Shown here piece after piece: positions 48,947 through 57,017 of a stretch of DNA of 64,000 nucleotides. The first letter of the stretch is position 1; the number at the start of each line of letters is the position of its first letter. Source of the stretch: SP197 sp965242595 (GTDB lineage Bacteria > Pseudomonadota > Alphaproteobacteria > SP197); NCBI GenBank assembly GCA_965242595.1, contig OZ251464.1:682001-746000 (forward strand), in the 5' to 3' direction. A program made the position numbers and the translations under genes. The notes under the pieces are model-generated. The model had not been told where the DNA came from. It did no database searches and saw only the letters and a list, made by a program, of their open reading frames with translations.

Positions 48947-49211
48947 GCGCGGGCGCTCGGGATCGAGGGCCTGGCCGACCTCGACCGCGCGAAGCGGAGG
49001 AGGCCCGCCGGAACCTCGCCCCCGGATGGCTGTCGCTCCGCCGGAGCCGCGACCGAGTCCCCGTTCGTCACCTCGATGGCGCGCAGGCGCCTCGCCTGAC
49101 ACTCGCCTTGACACAGGTTCGAGGTTCTGTGAGAGTGAGAGTCCTGTCTCGCTCGGGAAATGCTCCGGGATCGTCGCGGCACGGTCGGGCGTACGGAGGA
49201 TGCGGACGAGG

Positions 49212-49493
49212 ATGTCTGGACAGGTAGCGGAAAATCAGGGGGCAATCATCATTATCAGGATACTGAAGCGTATCGTGCGAGCCGTTACGGACAGGACGAA
49301 TGCGCCGGGTCGCCAAGCTGGAGGCGATTTCAACCGGGAGTTGGCCGACGCCGAGATGTCCCAGATCGCGGGCGCCGACCCGTCGGACGCGCCATACTAC
49401 GGCAGCGCGGGGGATTGGCATGACGTCGCCACCCGCGAGCAAAGAGGCCGGATTGCATCGGCTTTGAGCAGACGGAGGACTAGGTTTCGCTGA
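49212..49493 (+). CDS. Uncertain small ORF with a bacteriocin-leader-like segment
   Basis: A 93-residue frame. The sequence is less Arg/Pro-biased than the shadow frames around it. It has a hydrophobic/basic amphipathic stretch (AIIIIRILKRIVRAV, 11-25) and then NRELADAEMSQIAGADPSD (41-59), which recalls the end of RiPP leaders (ELSDEELxxVxGG), but with Gly-Ala instead of Gly-Gly. GGAGG lies 12 bases upstream of the ATG, further than ideal. The surroundings are gene debris. It may be noncoding. Confidence 0.3.
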   Translation: MSGQVAENQGAIIIIRILKRIVRAVTDRTNAPGRQAGGDFNRELADAEMSQIAGADPSDAPYYGSAGDWHDVATREQRGRIASALSRRRTRFR

Positions 49494-49563
49494 ACCGGTC
49501 CTCGCCGAAGGTGACGAGCGCTCGCGCCGGCCTGGCCCACCCGCTCGCCGGAACTGCCCCCCA

Positions 49564-49731
49564 TCACCCGCCATGGCGCTCGAACGGCCCTTGCGGGCGC
49601 AGCAGCACGCGGCGGCGCTCGGTGTCGTCGCCAGCGGGGAAGCCGATGTCGCGGCGCAGATGGTCGTCGAGGCGCGAGACCTCCTGCAAGGCCTGGCGGC
49701 GGGCGATTTCGAACCACAGCTTCTCAAGCAT
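49564..49731 (-). CDS. DUF1127-domain small protein
   Basis: A 55-residue protein with the DUF1127 (YjiS-like) pattern: WFEIARRQALQEVSRLDDHL followed by RRDIGF. These small Arg-rich proteins are common in Alphaproteobacteria; some have been linked to phosphate, carbon or stress responses and RNA metabolism. GGGAG precedes the ATG (49731-49729) by about eight bases. It is divergent from the LysR gene, separated by 130 bases, so it is a likely target of that regulator. Confidence 0.8.
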   Translation of the reverse strand: MLEKLWFEIARRQALQEVSRLDDHLRRDIGFPAGDDTERRRVLLRPQGPFERHGG

Positions 49732-49840
49732 CTCTCAACTCCCTTGCTTGCCGGCGGGCACGGCGCCTCTTGCGACCTGCCCGCCCATGTCTTGCATATG
49801 GCTCTTGCCTGCCCGTCGACAATCGAAAAGAATACGCACC

Positions 49841-49851
49841 TTCTTCAAGAA
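49841..49851. promoter_or_regulatory. Palindrome in the LysR/DUF1127 intergenic region
   Basis: TTCTTCAAGAA is a perfect 11-bp palindrome ten bases before the LysR ATG, in an A/T-rich island within very GC-rich DNA. LysR proteins often bind such dyads in divergent promoters. It is a candidate autoregulatory site only. Confidence 0.4.
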
Positions 49852-49861
49852 AAACTAAAAC

Positions 49862-50779
49862 ATGGCACGCCTTCCCTCTCTCGCCGCCCTGCGCGCCTTC
49901 GAAGCCGCCTGCCGCCATCTCAGCCTCACCCGGGCCGCCGAAGAGCTCCACGTCACACCGGCCGCCGTCAGCCATCAGGTGAAGGCCCTGGAGCGCGAGC
50001 TGGGCTTTCGCCTGTTCTTGCGCGAAGGCCGCCGCCTGGTGCCCACCGCCGAGGCCCGCGCCGGCCTGGTCGAGCTGCGGCGCGGCTTCGACCTGGTGGC
50101 CGAAGGGGTGCGCCGCATCCGCCAAAGCCGTGCCCGGCCCATCCTGCGCGTCACCTCGGAATCGACCCTCGCCGGCAGCTGGCTGGTGCCGGCCCTGGCC
50201 CGTTTCCGCGCCCGCTGCCCCGATCTCGACGTGCTGATCGACGCCTCCGACCGCCTGGTGGATTTCGAGCGCGAGGCCATCGATATCGGCATCCGCTGGG
50301 GCGGCGGGCGCTATCCCGGACTGGTGGCCGAGCTCCTGTTCGGGCAGGAAGAGGTGATCGTGGTCTGTCCGCCCGCCCTGCTGACCGGCGCCCACCCGCT
50401 GCGGGAGGCCGACGATCTGCGCCATCATCCGCTGATCCATCTCGACTGGCCCCAGGAACAGGGCGAATGGCCCGATTGGCCCATGTGGCTGGCCCGGGCC
50501 GGCGCCAGGCGGGTGGACGGCGCGCGCGGGCTGCGCTTCACGGTGCAAAGTCATGCCATCAGGGCGGCCATGGATATGCAGGGCGCGGTGCTGGCCACGC
50601 CTTCGCTGGTGGCGGCCGATCTGCGTTCCGGCGCGCTGGTCAGGCCCTTCGACCTGGCCCTGCCCACCGGCGCGCAGATGTATCTGGTCTATCGCGAAGA
50701 CCGGGCCGGCGAAGCCGCCATCGCCGCCTTTCGCGCCTGGCTGCTGGAGGAGGCCGCCGCCAGCCTCGACGCCTTCTGA
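49862..50779 (+). CDS. LysR-family transcriptional regulator (GcvA-like)
   Basis: A 305-residue LTTR. The N-terminal winged helix-turn-helix is LAALRAFEAACRHLSLTRAA, EELHVTPAAVSHQVKALERE and FRLFLREGRRLVPTAEAR (residues 7-62). The effector domain has ESTLAGSWLVPALARFRARC and the GcvA-type DLDVLIDASDRLVDFEREAI with DIGIRWGGGRYPGL. GcvA-like members respond to amino acids or regulate beta-lactamase and host-related genes. Divergent orientation to the DUF1127 gene suggests that gene is a target. Confidence 0.95.
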   Translation: MARLPSLAALRAFEAACRHLSLTRAAEELHVTPAAVSHQVKALERELGFRLFLREGRRLVPTAEARAGLVELRRGFDLVAEGVRRIRQSRARPILRVTSESTLAGSWLVPALARFRARCPDLDVLIDASDRLVDFEREAIDIGIRWGGGRYPGLVAELLFGQEEVIVVCPPALLTGAHPLREADDLRHHPLIHLDWPQEQGEWPDWPMWLARAGARRVDGARGLRFTVQSHAIRAAMDMQGAVLATPSLVAADLRSGALVRPFDLALPTGAQMYLVYREDRAGEAAIAAFRAWLLEEAAASLDAF

Positions 50780-50801
50780 ACGCTGGCCCGAACCCTGCCC
50801 G

Positions 50802-51827
50802 TCAGCGGCTGCTATCGTCGCCGATCTTCACCAGCTGCTTGCCGAAATTGCGGCCCTCCATCAGCCCGGCCAGGGCTGCCGGCGCGCTTTCCAGGCCGTC
50901 GGCGATGTCCTCGCGGTAGTGCAGGCGGCCTTCCTGCAGCCAGCGGGTCAGCCGCGCCAGGCCGTGCTCGTAGCGCTCGGCCCAGTCGAACACCAGAAAG
51001 CCCCGCAGGCTGGCGCGCTTGATCAGGAAATGGAACAGGTTGCGCGGGCCCGGCACCGGTTGGCTGTCGTTGTATTGGGCGATCTGGCCGCAGATCGCCA
51101 CACGCGCCCCCAGGGCCAGGTTTTCGATGGCGGCATCGCAGATCGGCCCGCCGACATTGTCGAAATAGCAATCGATGCCGTCGGGGCAGGCCTCCGCCAG
51201 CGCCCGGCCGATATCGGGGCAGCTGCGACGGTCGATGGCGGCGTCGAAGCCCAGCTCGTCCCGGATATGGTCGCATTTGGCCTGGCTGCCGGCGATGCCC
51301 ACCACCCGGCAGCCGGCGATCTTGGCGATCTGGCCCACGGCGCTCCCCACCGCCCCGGAGGCGGCGCTGACCGCCAGCGTGTCGCCCGGGCGCGGGCACA
51401 GCACCTCCAGCGTGCCGAAATAGGCGGTCAGCCCCGGCATCCCCAGCACGCCCAAGGCGGTGGAGATGGGGGCCACGGTCGGGTCCAGCTTGCGCAGGCC
51501 GCGCCCGGAGACCACGCCATGGGTCTGCCAGCCGATATCGGCGCAGACGAAATCGCCTTCCGCAAAGCCATCGGCGCGCGAGGCCACCACCTCGCCCGCC
51601 ACCTCGCCCAGCATGGTCGCGCCGATCCGTTGCGGCGCGGCATAGGAGGGGCCGGGGCGCAGCCGCCCGCGCATATAGGGATCGACGGTGAGATAGATGG
51701 AACGGACCAGCACCTCGCCTGGGCCGGGTTCGGGCAGCGGCGCCTCCACCAGTTCGAAATGCTCCGGCCCCGGCGCACCTTCGGGATAGCTCTTCAGCAC
51801 CAGGGCGCGGTTGGCGTTGGCGATCAT
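50802..51827 (-). CDS. NADP-dependent oxidoreductase, zinc-free MDR (CurA-like)
   Basis: A 341-residue medium-chain reductase without zinc ligands, like leukotriene B4 12-hydroxydehydrogenase/CurA enzymes that reduce alpha,beta-unsaturated carbonyl compounds. Segments seen are LTVDPYMRGRLRPGPSYAAP, LGMPGLTAYFGTLEVLCPRP, the nucleotide-binding VSAASGAVGSAVGQIAKIAG, and DCYFDNVGG. The C terminus has FDWAERYEHGLARLTRWLQE. It lies 22 bases downstream of the carnitine-dehydrogenase-like gene and is probably the last gene of that operon. Confidence 0.94.
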   Translation of the reverse strand: MIANANRALVLKSYPEGAPGPEHFELVEAPLPEPGPGEVLVRSIYLTVDPYMRGRLRPGPSYAAPQRIGATMLGEVAGEVVASRADGFAEGDFVCADIGWQTHGVVSGRGLRKLDPTVAPISTALGVLGMPGLTAYFGTLEVLCPRPGDTLAVSAASGAVGSAVGQIAKIAGCRVVGIAGSQAKCDHIRDELGFDAAIDRRSCPDIGRALAEACPDGIDCYFDNVGGPICDAAIENLALGARVAICGQIAQYNDSQPVPGPRNLFHFLIKRASLRGFLVFDWAERYEHGLARLTRWLQEGRLHYREDIADGLESAPAALAGLMEGRNFGKQLVKIGDDSSR

Positions 51828-51849
51828 GGTCGTCTCCGTCGGTTGGGGG

Positions 51850-52806
51850 TCAGGGGGCGGCGCCCGCCACCTCGCGATAATGCTTCAGAAAGCCCACCAG
51901 CGCCCGGTCGCGCAGCCGCTCCAGCTCGTCCTGCGAGCGCCCGGCGGCCAGTCGCTCGCAGCCGGCGGCGAAGGTCGCGATCAGCTCTTCGCCGATGGGG
52001 GGCGAGGGCAGCCGCGTCCAGGCGTCGCAGATGGCGGGGTCGAAATGGTGGAAGAAATGGCGGATGCCGCCATCGCCGCCGGACAGGTGATACAGCAGGC
52101 AATAGCCCATGATGGCAAAGCGGGGGCCGAAGCCGTGCACGATGGCTTGGTCGATCTGTTCGGGCGTCGCCTCGCCGGCCGCCACCATGTGGACGATCTC
52201 GTTCCACATCGCCTGTTGCAGCCGGTCGGCGATATGGCCCGGCACCTCGCGGTCCATCTTCAGCGGCAGCTTGCCGGCCGCCCGATAGAAATCGCACGCC
52301 CAGGCGACACAGGCCGCCTCGCTGCCTTGCCCGCCCACCACCTCGACCAGCGGCATCAGATAGGGCGGGTTGAAGGGATGGCCCAGCACCATGCGCCCGG
52401 CCCCCGCCGCCCCGGCCTGAATCTCCGAAAGCAGCAGCCCGGAGGTGGAAGACGCGATCACTACATCGGCGGCCACCGCCTCGTCCAGGCGGGCATAAAG
52501 CGCCCGCTTGAGCTCCAGCCGTTCGGGGGCGCTTTCCTGCACGAACTCGGCCCCGGCCACGGCCGCGTCCAGGTCGGTGGTGAAGGTCAGCCGTTCGGGG
52601 TCGGCTCCCCTGGCCAGCCCCATGGCTTCCAGGCTGGGCCAGGCCGCCGCCACCCGGCGCCGCACCCCCGCCTCCGCCGCCGCGTCCACGTCATGGACCG
52701 CCACCCGATAGCCGCGGGCCAGAAAGGCCGCCGCCCAGCCGGCGCCGATAACGCCGCCGCCGATGCAGGCGACACGGCGAACCTCATCGGGCGCGGGCCG
52801 CGTCAT
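51850..52806 (-). CDS. 3-hydroxyacyl-CoA dehydrogenase family, L-carnitine dehydrogenase-like
   Basis: A 318-residue NAD-dependent dehydrogenase. The Rossmann start is VACIGGGVIGAGWAAAFLAR. Family segments are FVQESAPERLELKRALYARL, VIASSTSGLLLSEIQ, LGHPFNPPYLMPLVEVVGG and REVPGHIADRLQQAMWNEIV. The later HGFGPRFAIMGYCLLYHLSG and FFHHFDPA resemble L-carnitine dehydrogenase, which oxidises L-carnitine to 3-dehydrocarnitine. The ATG overlaps the ligase stop (ATGA). The partner cleavage enzyme of carnitine catabolism is not in the window, so another 3-hydroxyacid is possible. Confidence 0.87.
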   Translation of the reverse strand: MTRPAPDEVRRVACIGGGVIGAGWAAAFLARGYRVAVHDVDAAAEAGVRRRVAAAWPSLEAMGLARGADPERLTFTTDLDAAVAGAEFVQESAPERLELKRALYARLDEAVAADVVIASSTSGLLLSEIQAGAAGAGRMVLGHPFNPPYLMPLVEVVGGQGSEAACVAWACDFYRAAGKLPLKMDREVPGHIADRLQQAMWNEIVHMVAAGEATPEQIDQAIVHGFGPRFAIMGYCLLYHLSGGDGGIRHFFHHFDPAICDAWTRLPSPPIGEELIATFAAGCERLAAGRSQDELERLRDRALVGFLKHYREVAGAAP

Positions 52807-54470
52807 GTGCCGGCCTCCCAGTCGGCTTCGCCCTCGGCCAGGGCGCCGGCCCGCTCGCGCAGGGCGAATTTCTGAATCTTGCCGGTGGCGGTCTTGGGCA
52901 GCGGCCCGAAGACCACGGTTTTGGGCATCTTGTAGCGGGCCATCCGCTCGCGGCAGAAGGCGGCGATCTCGCCACCGCCGGTTCCCTCGCAGCCGGGCTT
53001 CAGCGTCACGAAGGCGCAGGGCGTCTCGCCCCACAGCGCGTCCTGGCGCGCCACCACCGCCGCCTCCAGCACCGCCGGATGGCGAAACAGCGCGTTTTCC
53101 ACCTCGATAGAGCTGATGTTCTCGCCGCCGGAGATGATGATGTCCTTGGAGCGGTCCTTCACCTCGATATAGCCGTCGGCGTGCATCACCCCCAGATCGC
53201 CGCTGTGAAACCAGCCGCCGGCCAGATCCTTGGCGCTCTGCTGCGGGCGGCCCAGATAGCCCTTCATCACCGTGTTGCCGCGCAGCATGATCTCGCCCAC
53301 CGTTTCGCCATCGGCGGGCACCGGCGCCATGGTCTCCGGGTCGGCCACCATATGGCCCGCCACCGTGGCATGGCGCAGGCCCTGGCGGGCCATGGCCTGT
53401 GCGCGCGCGTCCACATCCATCGCCAACCAGTCGTCCTGATAGGCGGAAACCAGGGCCGGGCCGTAGGTTTCGGTCAGGCCATAGAGATGCACCACGCGAA
53501 AGCCCATCGCCTCCATGCCGGCGATCACGGCGCTGGGCGGGGCGGCGCCGCCGGTGGCGACGGTCACGGTGTGCGGAAAGGCGCGCCTGGCCTCGTCCGG
53601 CGCATTCAGCAGCATGTTGAGAACGATGGGCGCCCCCGCCATATGGGTGACGCCGTGCTGGCAGATCAGCTGGAAGATCGCCGCCGGGTCCACCTTGTCC
53701 AGCAGCACATGGGTGCCGGCGAAGGCGGTCACCCCCCAGCTGTGGCACCAGCCGTTGCAGTGGAACAGCGGCAGCGTCCACAGGTTCACGCTGGCCCCGG
53801 AAAAGCCCAGCGTCATGCCGTTGCCCAGGGCGTTCAGATAGGCGCCGCGATGGTGATAAACCACGCCCTTGGGTTCGCCCGTGGTGCCGGAGGTGTAGTT
53901 CAGCGAGATGGCGCGCCATTCGTCGTCCGGCAGCAGCGGCGCGCAGTCGGCATCGCCGGCCGCCAGAAAGGCTTCGTAGTCGTCGTCGCCGAAGGCGCCA
54001 GGATCGCCACCGCCGCAGGCGACCGCATGCACCGGCCCGTCATGCAGGGCCAGCGCTTCCTTCACGGTGGCGGCGAAGCTGCGATCGGCGATCAAAACGC
54101 GGCTTCCGGCATGGCCCAGCATGAAGGCCAGCGAGGCCGCGTCCAGGCGGACATTCAGGGCGTTCAGCACGCAGCCCGCCATGGGCACGCCGAAATGGGC
54201 TTCCAGAATCTCCGGCCCGTTGGGCGCCATCACCGCCACGCACTCGCCGGGCCGGATGCCCAGGCGGGCCAGCGCGCTCGCCAGGCGACGGCAGCGTTGC
54301 AGCATCTCGCCATAGCTGGCCCGGCGCTGGCCCGCGATCCAGGCGGTGCGGTGGGGATGGGCGAAGGCCGAACGCAGCAGGAAGTCGATCGGCGTCAGGG
54401 GTTCGTAATTGGCGACGTTGCGGTCCAGCCCGGTCTCGAAGCGGCCCGCCGCCGGCCATGCCCTCGCCAT
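52803..54470 (-). CDS. AMP-forming acyl-CoA synthetase
   Basis: A roughly 555-residue ANL-superfamily ligase that activates a carboxylate with ATP and CoA. The ATP-binding motif is ISLNYTSGTTGEPKGVVYHH. Others are LYGLTETYGP, GWFHSGDLGVMHADGYIEVK (A8 hinge follows in DRSKDIIISGGENI) and the catalytic lysine in LPKTATGKIQKF. It is similar to the medium-chain/DMSP-CoA-ligase group. The start is uncertain among ATGs at 54470, 54482 and 54572; the family start is near MARAWPAAGRFETGL. It is the first gene of a three-gene operon. Confidence 0.93.
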   Translation of the reverse strand: MARAWPAAGRFETGLDRNVANYEPLTPIDFLLRSAFAHPHRTAWIAGQRRASYGEMLQRCRRLASALARLGIRPGECVAVMAPNGPEILEAHFGVPMAGCVLNALNVRLDAASLAFMLGHAGSRVLIADRSFAATVKEALALHDGPVHAVACGGGDPGAFGDDDYEAFLAAGDADCAPLLPDDEWRAISLNYTSGTTGEPKGVVYHHRGAYLNALGNGMTLGFSGASVNLWTLPLFHCNGWCHSWGVTAFAGTHVLLDKVDPAAIFQLICQHGVTHMAGAPIVLNMLLNAPDEARRAFPHTVTVATGGAAPPSAVIAGMEAMGFRVVHLYGLTETYGPALVSAYQDDWLAMDVDARAQAMARQGLRHATVAGHMVADPETMAPVPADGETVGEIMLRGNTVMKGYLGRPQQSAKDLAGGWFHSGDLGVMHADGYIEVKDRSKDIIISGGENISSIEVENALFRHPAVLEAAVVARQDALWGETPCAFVTLKPGCEGTGGGEIAAFCRERMARYKMPKTVVFGPLPKTATGKIQKFALRERAGALAEGEADWEAGT

Positions 54471-54705
54471 CGTCCCCGCCATCGTCCCCGTGCTCGTCCG
54501 ATGATCGGCCACGCCCGCGCCCTCCGCTGGTCCGATGGTGGCTTGATCGCCCGCCCGGCCCGCCGCTGTCAATCTTTAGCCATGCCCGCCAGCGTGCAGC
54601 CCGAGGTGAAAATAGGCTATCACGGCCCCCGTCATGTTTCGTCTTCGCTTCCCGAACGGCGCGACGTCCTCGCCGTTGCGGCGGGATTCGCCGTGCGGCG
54701 GGCTT

Positions 54706-54870
54706 CATGGCGCGGCACGGGGGCATGCTGTCTCTTTTCATGACGCAGCACGAGGGCGTGCTGTCTCCTTTCATGACGCAGCACGAGGGCGTGCTGTCTC
54801 CTTTCATGACGCAGCACAGGGGCGTGCTGTCTCCCTTCATGACGCAGCACGGGGGCGTGCTGCTGTGCCC
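54706..54870. repeat. Five 33-bp tandem repeats, each with a small inverted repeat
   Basis: Units begin at 54706 (degenerate), 54739, 54772, 54805 and 54838 (degenerate end), with an exact 33-bp period. The core of each unit is CATGACGCAGCAC, a variable G-rich six-base loop, then GTGCTGTCTCC. CAGCAC and GTGCTG can pair in every intact unit, and the loop is where copies differ (GAGGGC, AGGGGC, GGGGGC). The array lies between the divergent acyl-CoA ligase and DMT transporter genes, ending 11 bases before the transporter ATG. The minus strand reads as an 11-residue repeat, but no gene is supported. Confidence 0.95.
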
Positions 54871-54881
54871 CCGCCATCGCC

Positions 54882-55811
54882 ATGAGGCGCGATCTTCGCG
54901 GCATCGCCTGCATGGTGGCCGGCTGCGCCCTGGTCACCTTCAACGACGGCATCCTGAAATGGCTCACCACCGATTATCCGGTGGGCCAGATCATGTTCGT
55001 GCGCAGCGTCTTCGTCTTCCCGGCCATCCTGCTGCTGGCGGTCGGCGAAGGCGGGCTGGCCCGGCTGCGGGTGCGCAATCCCAGGGGCCAGGCGGTGCGC
55101 GCCGCCATCGTCGTCACCGGCATGTTCCTGTTCGTCACCGCCATCTCGCTGATGCCCATCGCCGATGCGCTCGCCATCGCCTTCGCCTCGCCGCTGGTGG
55201 CGACGGCCCTGGCGGTGCCGATGCTGGGCGAGCGGGTCGGCTGGCGGCGCTGGAGCGCGGTCTGCATCGGCCTGGCGGGGGTGGTGGTGGCGCTGAAGCC
55301 CGGCCCCGGCGGCATGGCGGCGGTGGCGCTGCTGCCATTGGCGGCCGCCTTCACCGGCGCCCTGCGCGATATCGTCACCCGCCGCCTCGCGGTCTCCGAT
55401 TCCTCGTCCTCGATCCTGATGGTCACGACGACAGCGGTGATGCTGGCCGGGCTGGCCTCCGCCCTGGCCGGGCCGCTGGGCTTTCCCGAACTGGCCTGGC
55501 GGGCCATGCCTTGGGGCCATATCGCCATGCTGGCGGCGGCCGGCCTGCTGCTGGCGGGCGCCCAGTATCTGATGATCGAGGCGGTGCGGCTGGCCGAGGT
55601 GGGGCTGGTGGCGCCCTTCAAATATACCAGCATGGTGTGGGCGGTACTGCTGGGCTATCTGGTCTATGGCAGCGTGCCGGATGCCTGGACGATCGCCGGC
55701 TCGCTGCTGGTGATCGCCAGCGGCCTCTATGTGGTGCGGCGCGAGACCCGGCTCGCCAGCCAGCGCCGCTCGCTCCCCACCCCGCCCCCGCTTGCCAACC
55801 GCCCCTCCTGA
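54882..55811 (+). CDS. DMT-superfamily (EamA) transporter
   Basis: A 309-residue inner-membrane transporter with about ten helices in two EamA repeats. The first repeat contains MVAGCALVTFNDGILKWLTT and FVRSVFVFPAILLLAV; the second has LLAGAQYLMIEAVRLAEVGL and APFKYTSMVWAVLLGYLVYG. Similar proteins export metabolites or take up carboxylates; one relative is the S-adenosylmethionine uptake carrier. It begins with ATG 54882, directly after the 33-bp repeat array, which must lie in its leader or promoter. Confidence 0.93.
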   Translation: MRRDLRGIACMVAGCALVTFNDGILKWLTTDYPVGQIMFVRSVFVFPAILLLAVGEGGLARLRVRNPRGQAVRAAIVVTGMFLFVTAISLMPIADALAIAFASPLVATALAVPMLGERVGWRRWSAVCIGLAGVVVALKPGPGGMAAVALLPLAAAFTGALRDIVTRRLAVSDSSSSILMVTTTAVMLAGLASALAGPLGFPELAWRAMPWGHIAMLAAAGLLLAGAQYLMIEAVRLAEVGLVAPFKYTSMVWAVLLGYLVYGSVPDAWTIAGSLLVIASGLYVVRRETRLASQRRSLPTPPPLANRPS

Positions 55812-55875
55812 CCGCCCTACCCCCGCGCCAGAACGCGCTCTTGCCAGCGGCGGCGCCGGGCGGCACCGTCGCGCC

Positions 55876-56325
55876 ATGCTGAAGGCAACCGCCATCCTCG
55901 GCCTGGCCAGCGACGACGGCCTGCGCGAGGCCCTGCACGATCTGGCCCATCGCGGCGGCGTGGAAACCGTGCGGCTGAACCGCCACGACATGCAGCGCCA
56001 CCGCTTGCGCGCGGTGACCGACAAGGGCACGCCGCTCGCCATCGCCCTGCCCCGCGCCAGCGCGCTGGAAAACGGCGCCGTGCTGCTGCTGGAGGCCGAC
56101 CGCGCCATCGTCGTCGCCGCCGCCCATCAGCGCTGGCTGCATCTGGCCCCGCGCGATGCCGCCGCCGCGCTGGAGCTGGGCTATCACGCCGGCAATCTGC
56201 ACTGGCGGGTGCGCTTCCAGGATGGCGGCCTGGCGGTGGCCCTGGAAGGCCCGGAAGGGGTCTATCTGGCCCGCCTCCACCCCTTCCTGGCCGATGGGCG
56301 GGCGCGGCGCACGGATGGCGGCTGA
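55876..56325 (+). CDS. ureE: Urease accessory protein UreE
   Basis: A 149-residue UreE, the nickel metallochaperone for urease maturation. Family segments are DDMxxxRLR-like HDMQRHRLRAVTDKGTPLAI, VLLLEADRAIVVAA and LELGYHAGNLHWRVRF with the conserved metal-site histidine. It lacks a His-rich C-terminal tail, as many UreE proteins do. The ureF start follows two bases after its stop. The structural genes ureABC and ureD, ureG are absent from the window, which is unusual for such genes. Confidence 0.9.
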   Translation: MLKATAILGLASDDGLREALHDLAHRGGVETVRLNRHDMQRHRLRAVTDKGTPLAIALPRASALENGAVLLLEADRAIVVAAAHQRWLHLAPRDAAAALELGYHAGNLHWRVRFQDGGLAVALEGPEGVYLARLHPFLADGRARRTDGG

Positions 56326-56327
56326 GC

Positions 56328-56999
56328 GTGGCTTGCCCCCACCGCCTGCTGCTGGCCCTGCAGATGGGCGACAGCGCCTATCCTTCCGGCGGCTTCGCCC
56401 TGTCCTGGGGCCTGGAAACGCTGAAGGCCGAAGGGCTGGCGGGCGATGGCGACGATGTGCTGGCCTTCGCCCGCGCTCAGCTGGCGCGGCGCTGGGCAAC
56501 GGCCGATCGGGTCTGGCTGCGCCGCGCCGCGCTGGCCACCGACGTCGCCGAACTGACCGCGCTGGACCGGGAGGTGGAGGCCATGACGCTGGCCCGCGAG
56601 CTGCGGCAAGGCTCGCGCCGGGCCGGGCGGGCGCTGCTGCGAAGCCACGCTGCCTCGCCGGCGCCCCTGGTGGCGGGCTACCGCGCCGCGCTGGCCGGCG
56701 GCGGGGTGCTGGGCCATCTGGCCACGGTTCAGGGCCTGGTGTGGCGGGCCGCCGGCCTGGATGTGGCGGCCCTGGAGGCGGTGTCGGCCTGGACGCTGGC
56801 CGCCGGCATCGCCCAGTCGGCGGTGCGGCTGGCGCTGATGGGGCCGTTGCAGGCGCAGGCGATGCTGGCCACCCTGCGCGGCGAGCTGGCGCGCCTGCTG
56901 CAATCGCCGCCGCCGCCGGTGGCCCATGCCTTCACCCCGGCGGCCGAGATCGCCGCCATGCGCCACGAGACCGGCACCGCCAGGCTGTTCGCCAACTGA
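56328..56999 (+). CDS. ureF: Urease accessory protein UreF
   Basis: A 223-residue helical UreF, which with UreD and UreG forms the nickel insertion complex on urease. MGDSAYPSGGFALSWGLE is the family start segment. LRQGSRRAGRALLR and AEIAAMRHETGTARLFAN at the C terminus are also typical. It starts with GTG 56328 and is coupled to ureE. The convergent ubiA gene ends 18 bases beyond it. Confidence 0.92.
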   Translation: MACPHRLLLALQMGDSAYPSGGFALSWGLETLKAEGLAGDGDDVLAFARAQLARRWATADRVWLRRAALATDVAELTALDREVEAMTLARELRQGSRRAGRALLRSHAASPAPLVAGYRAALAGGGVLGHLATVQGLVWRAAGLDVAALEAVSAWTLAAGIAQSAVRLALMGPLQAQAMLATLRGELARLLQSPPPPVAHAFTPAAEIAAMRHETGTARLFAN

Positions 57000-57017
57000 C
57001 GCCGCCCCCGCCGCGCC

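Noticed and set aside
54706..54870. CRISPR array or 11-residue repeat protein
   Set aside because: The units are head-to-tail with no unique spacers, so it is not CRISPR. The repeat-encoding frame on the minus strand lacks a ribosome binding site and merges into the ligase gene in another frame.
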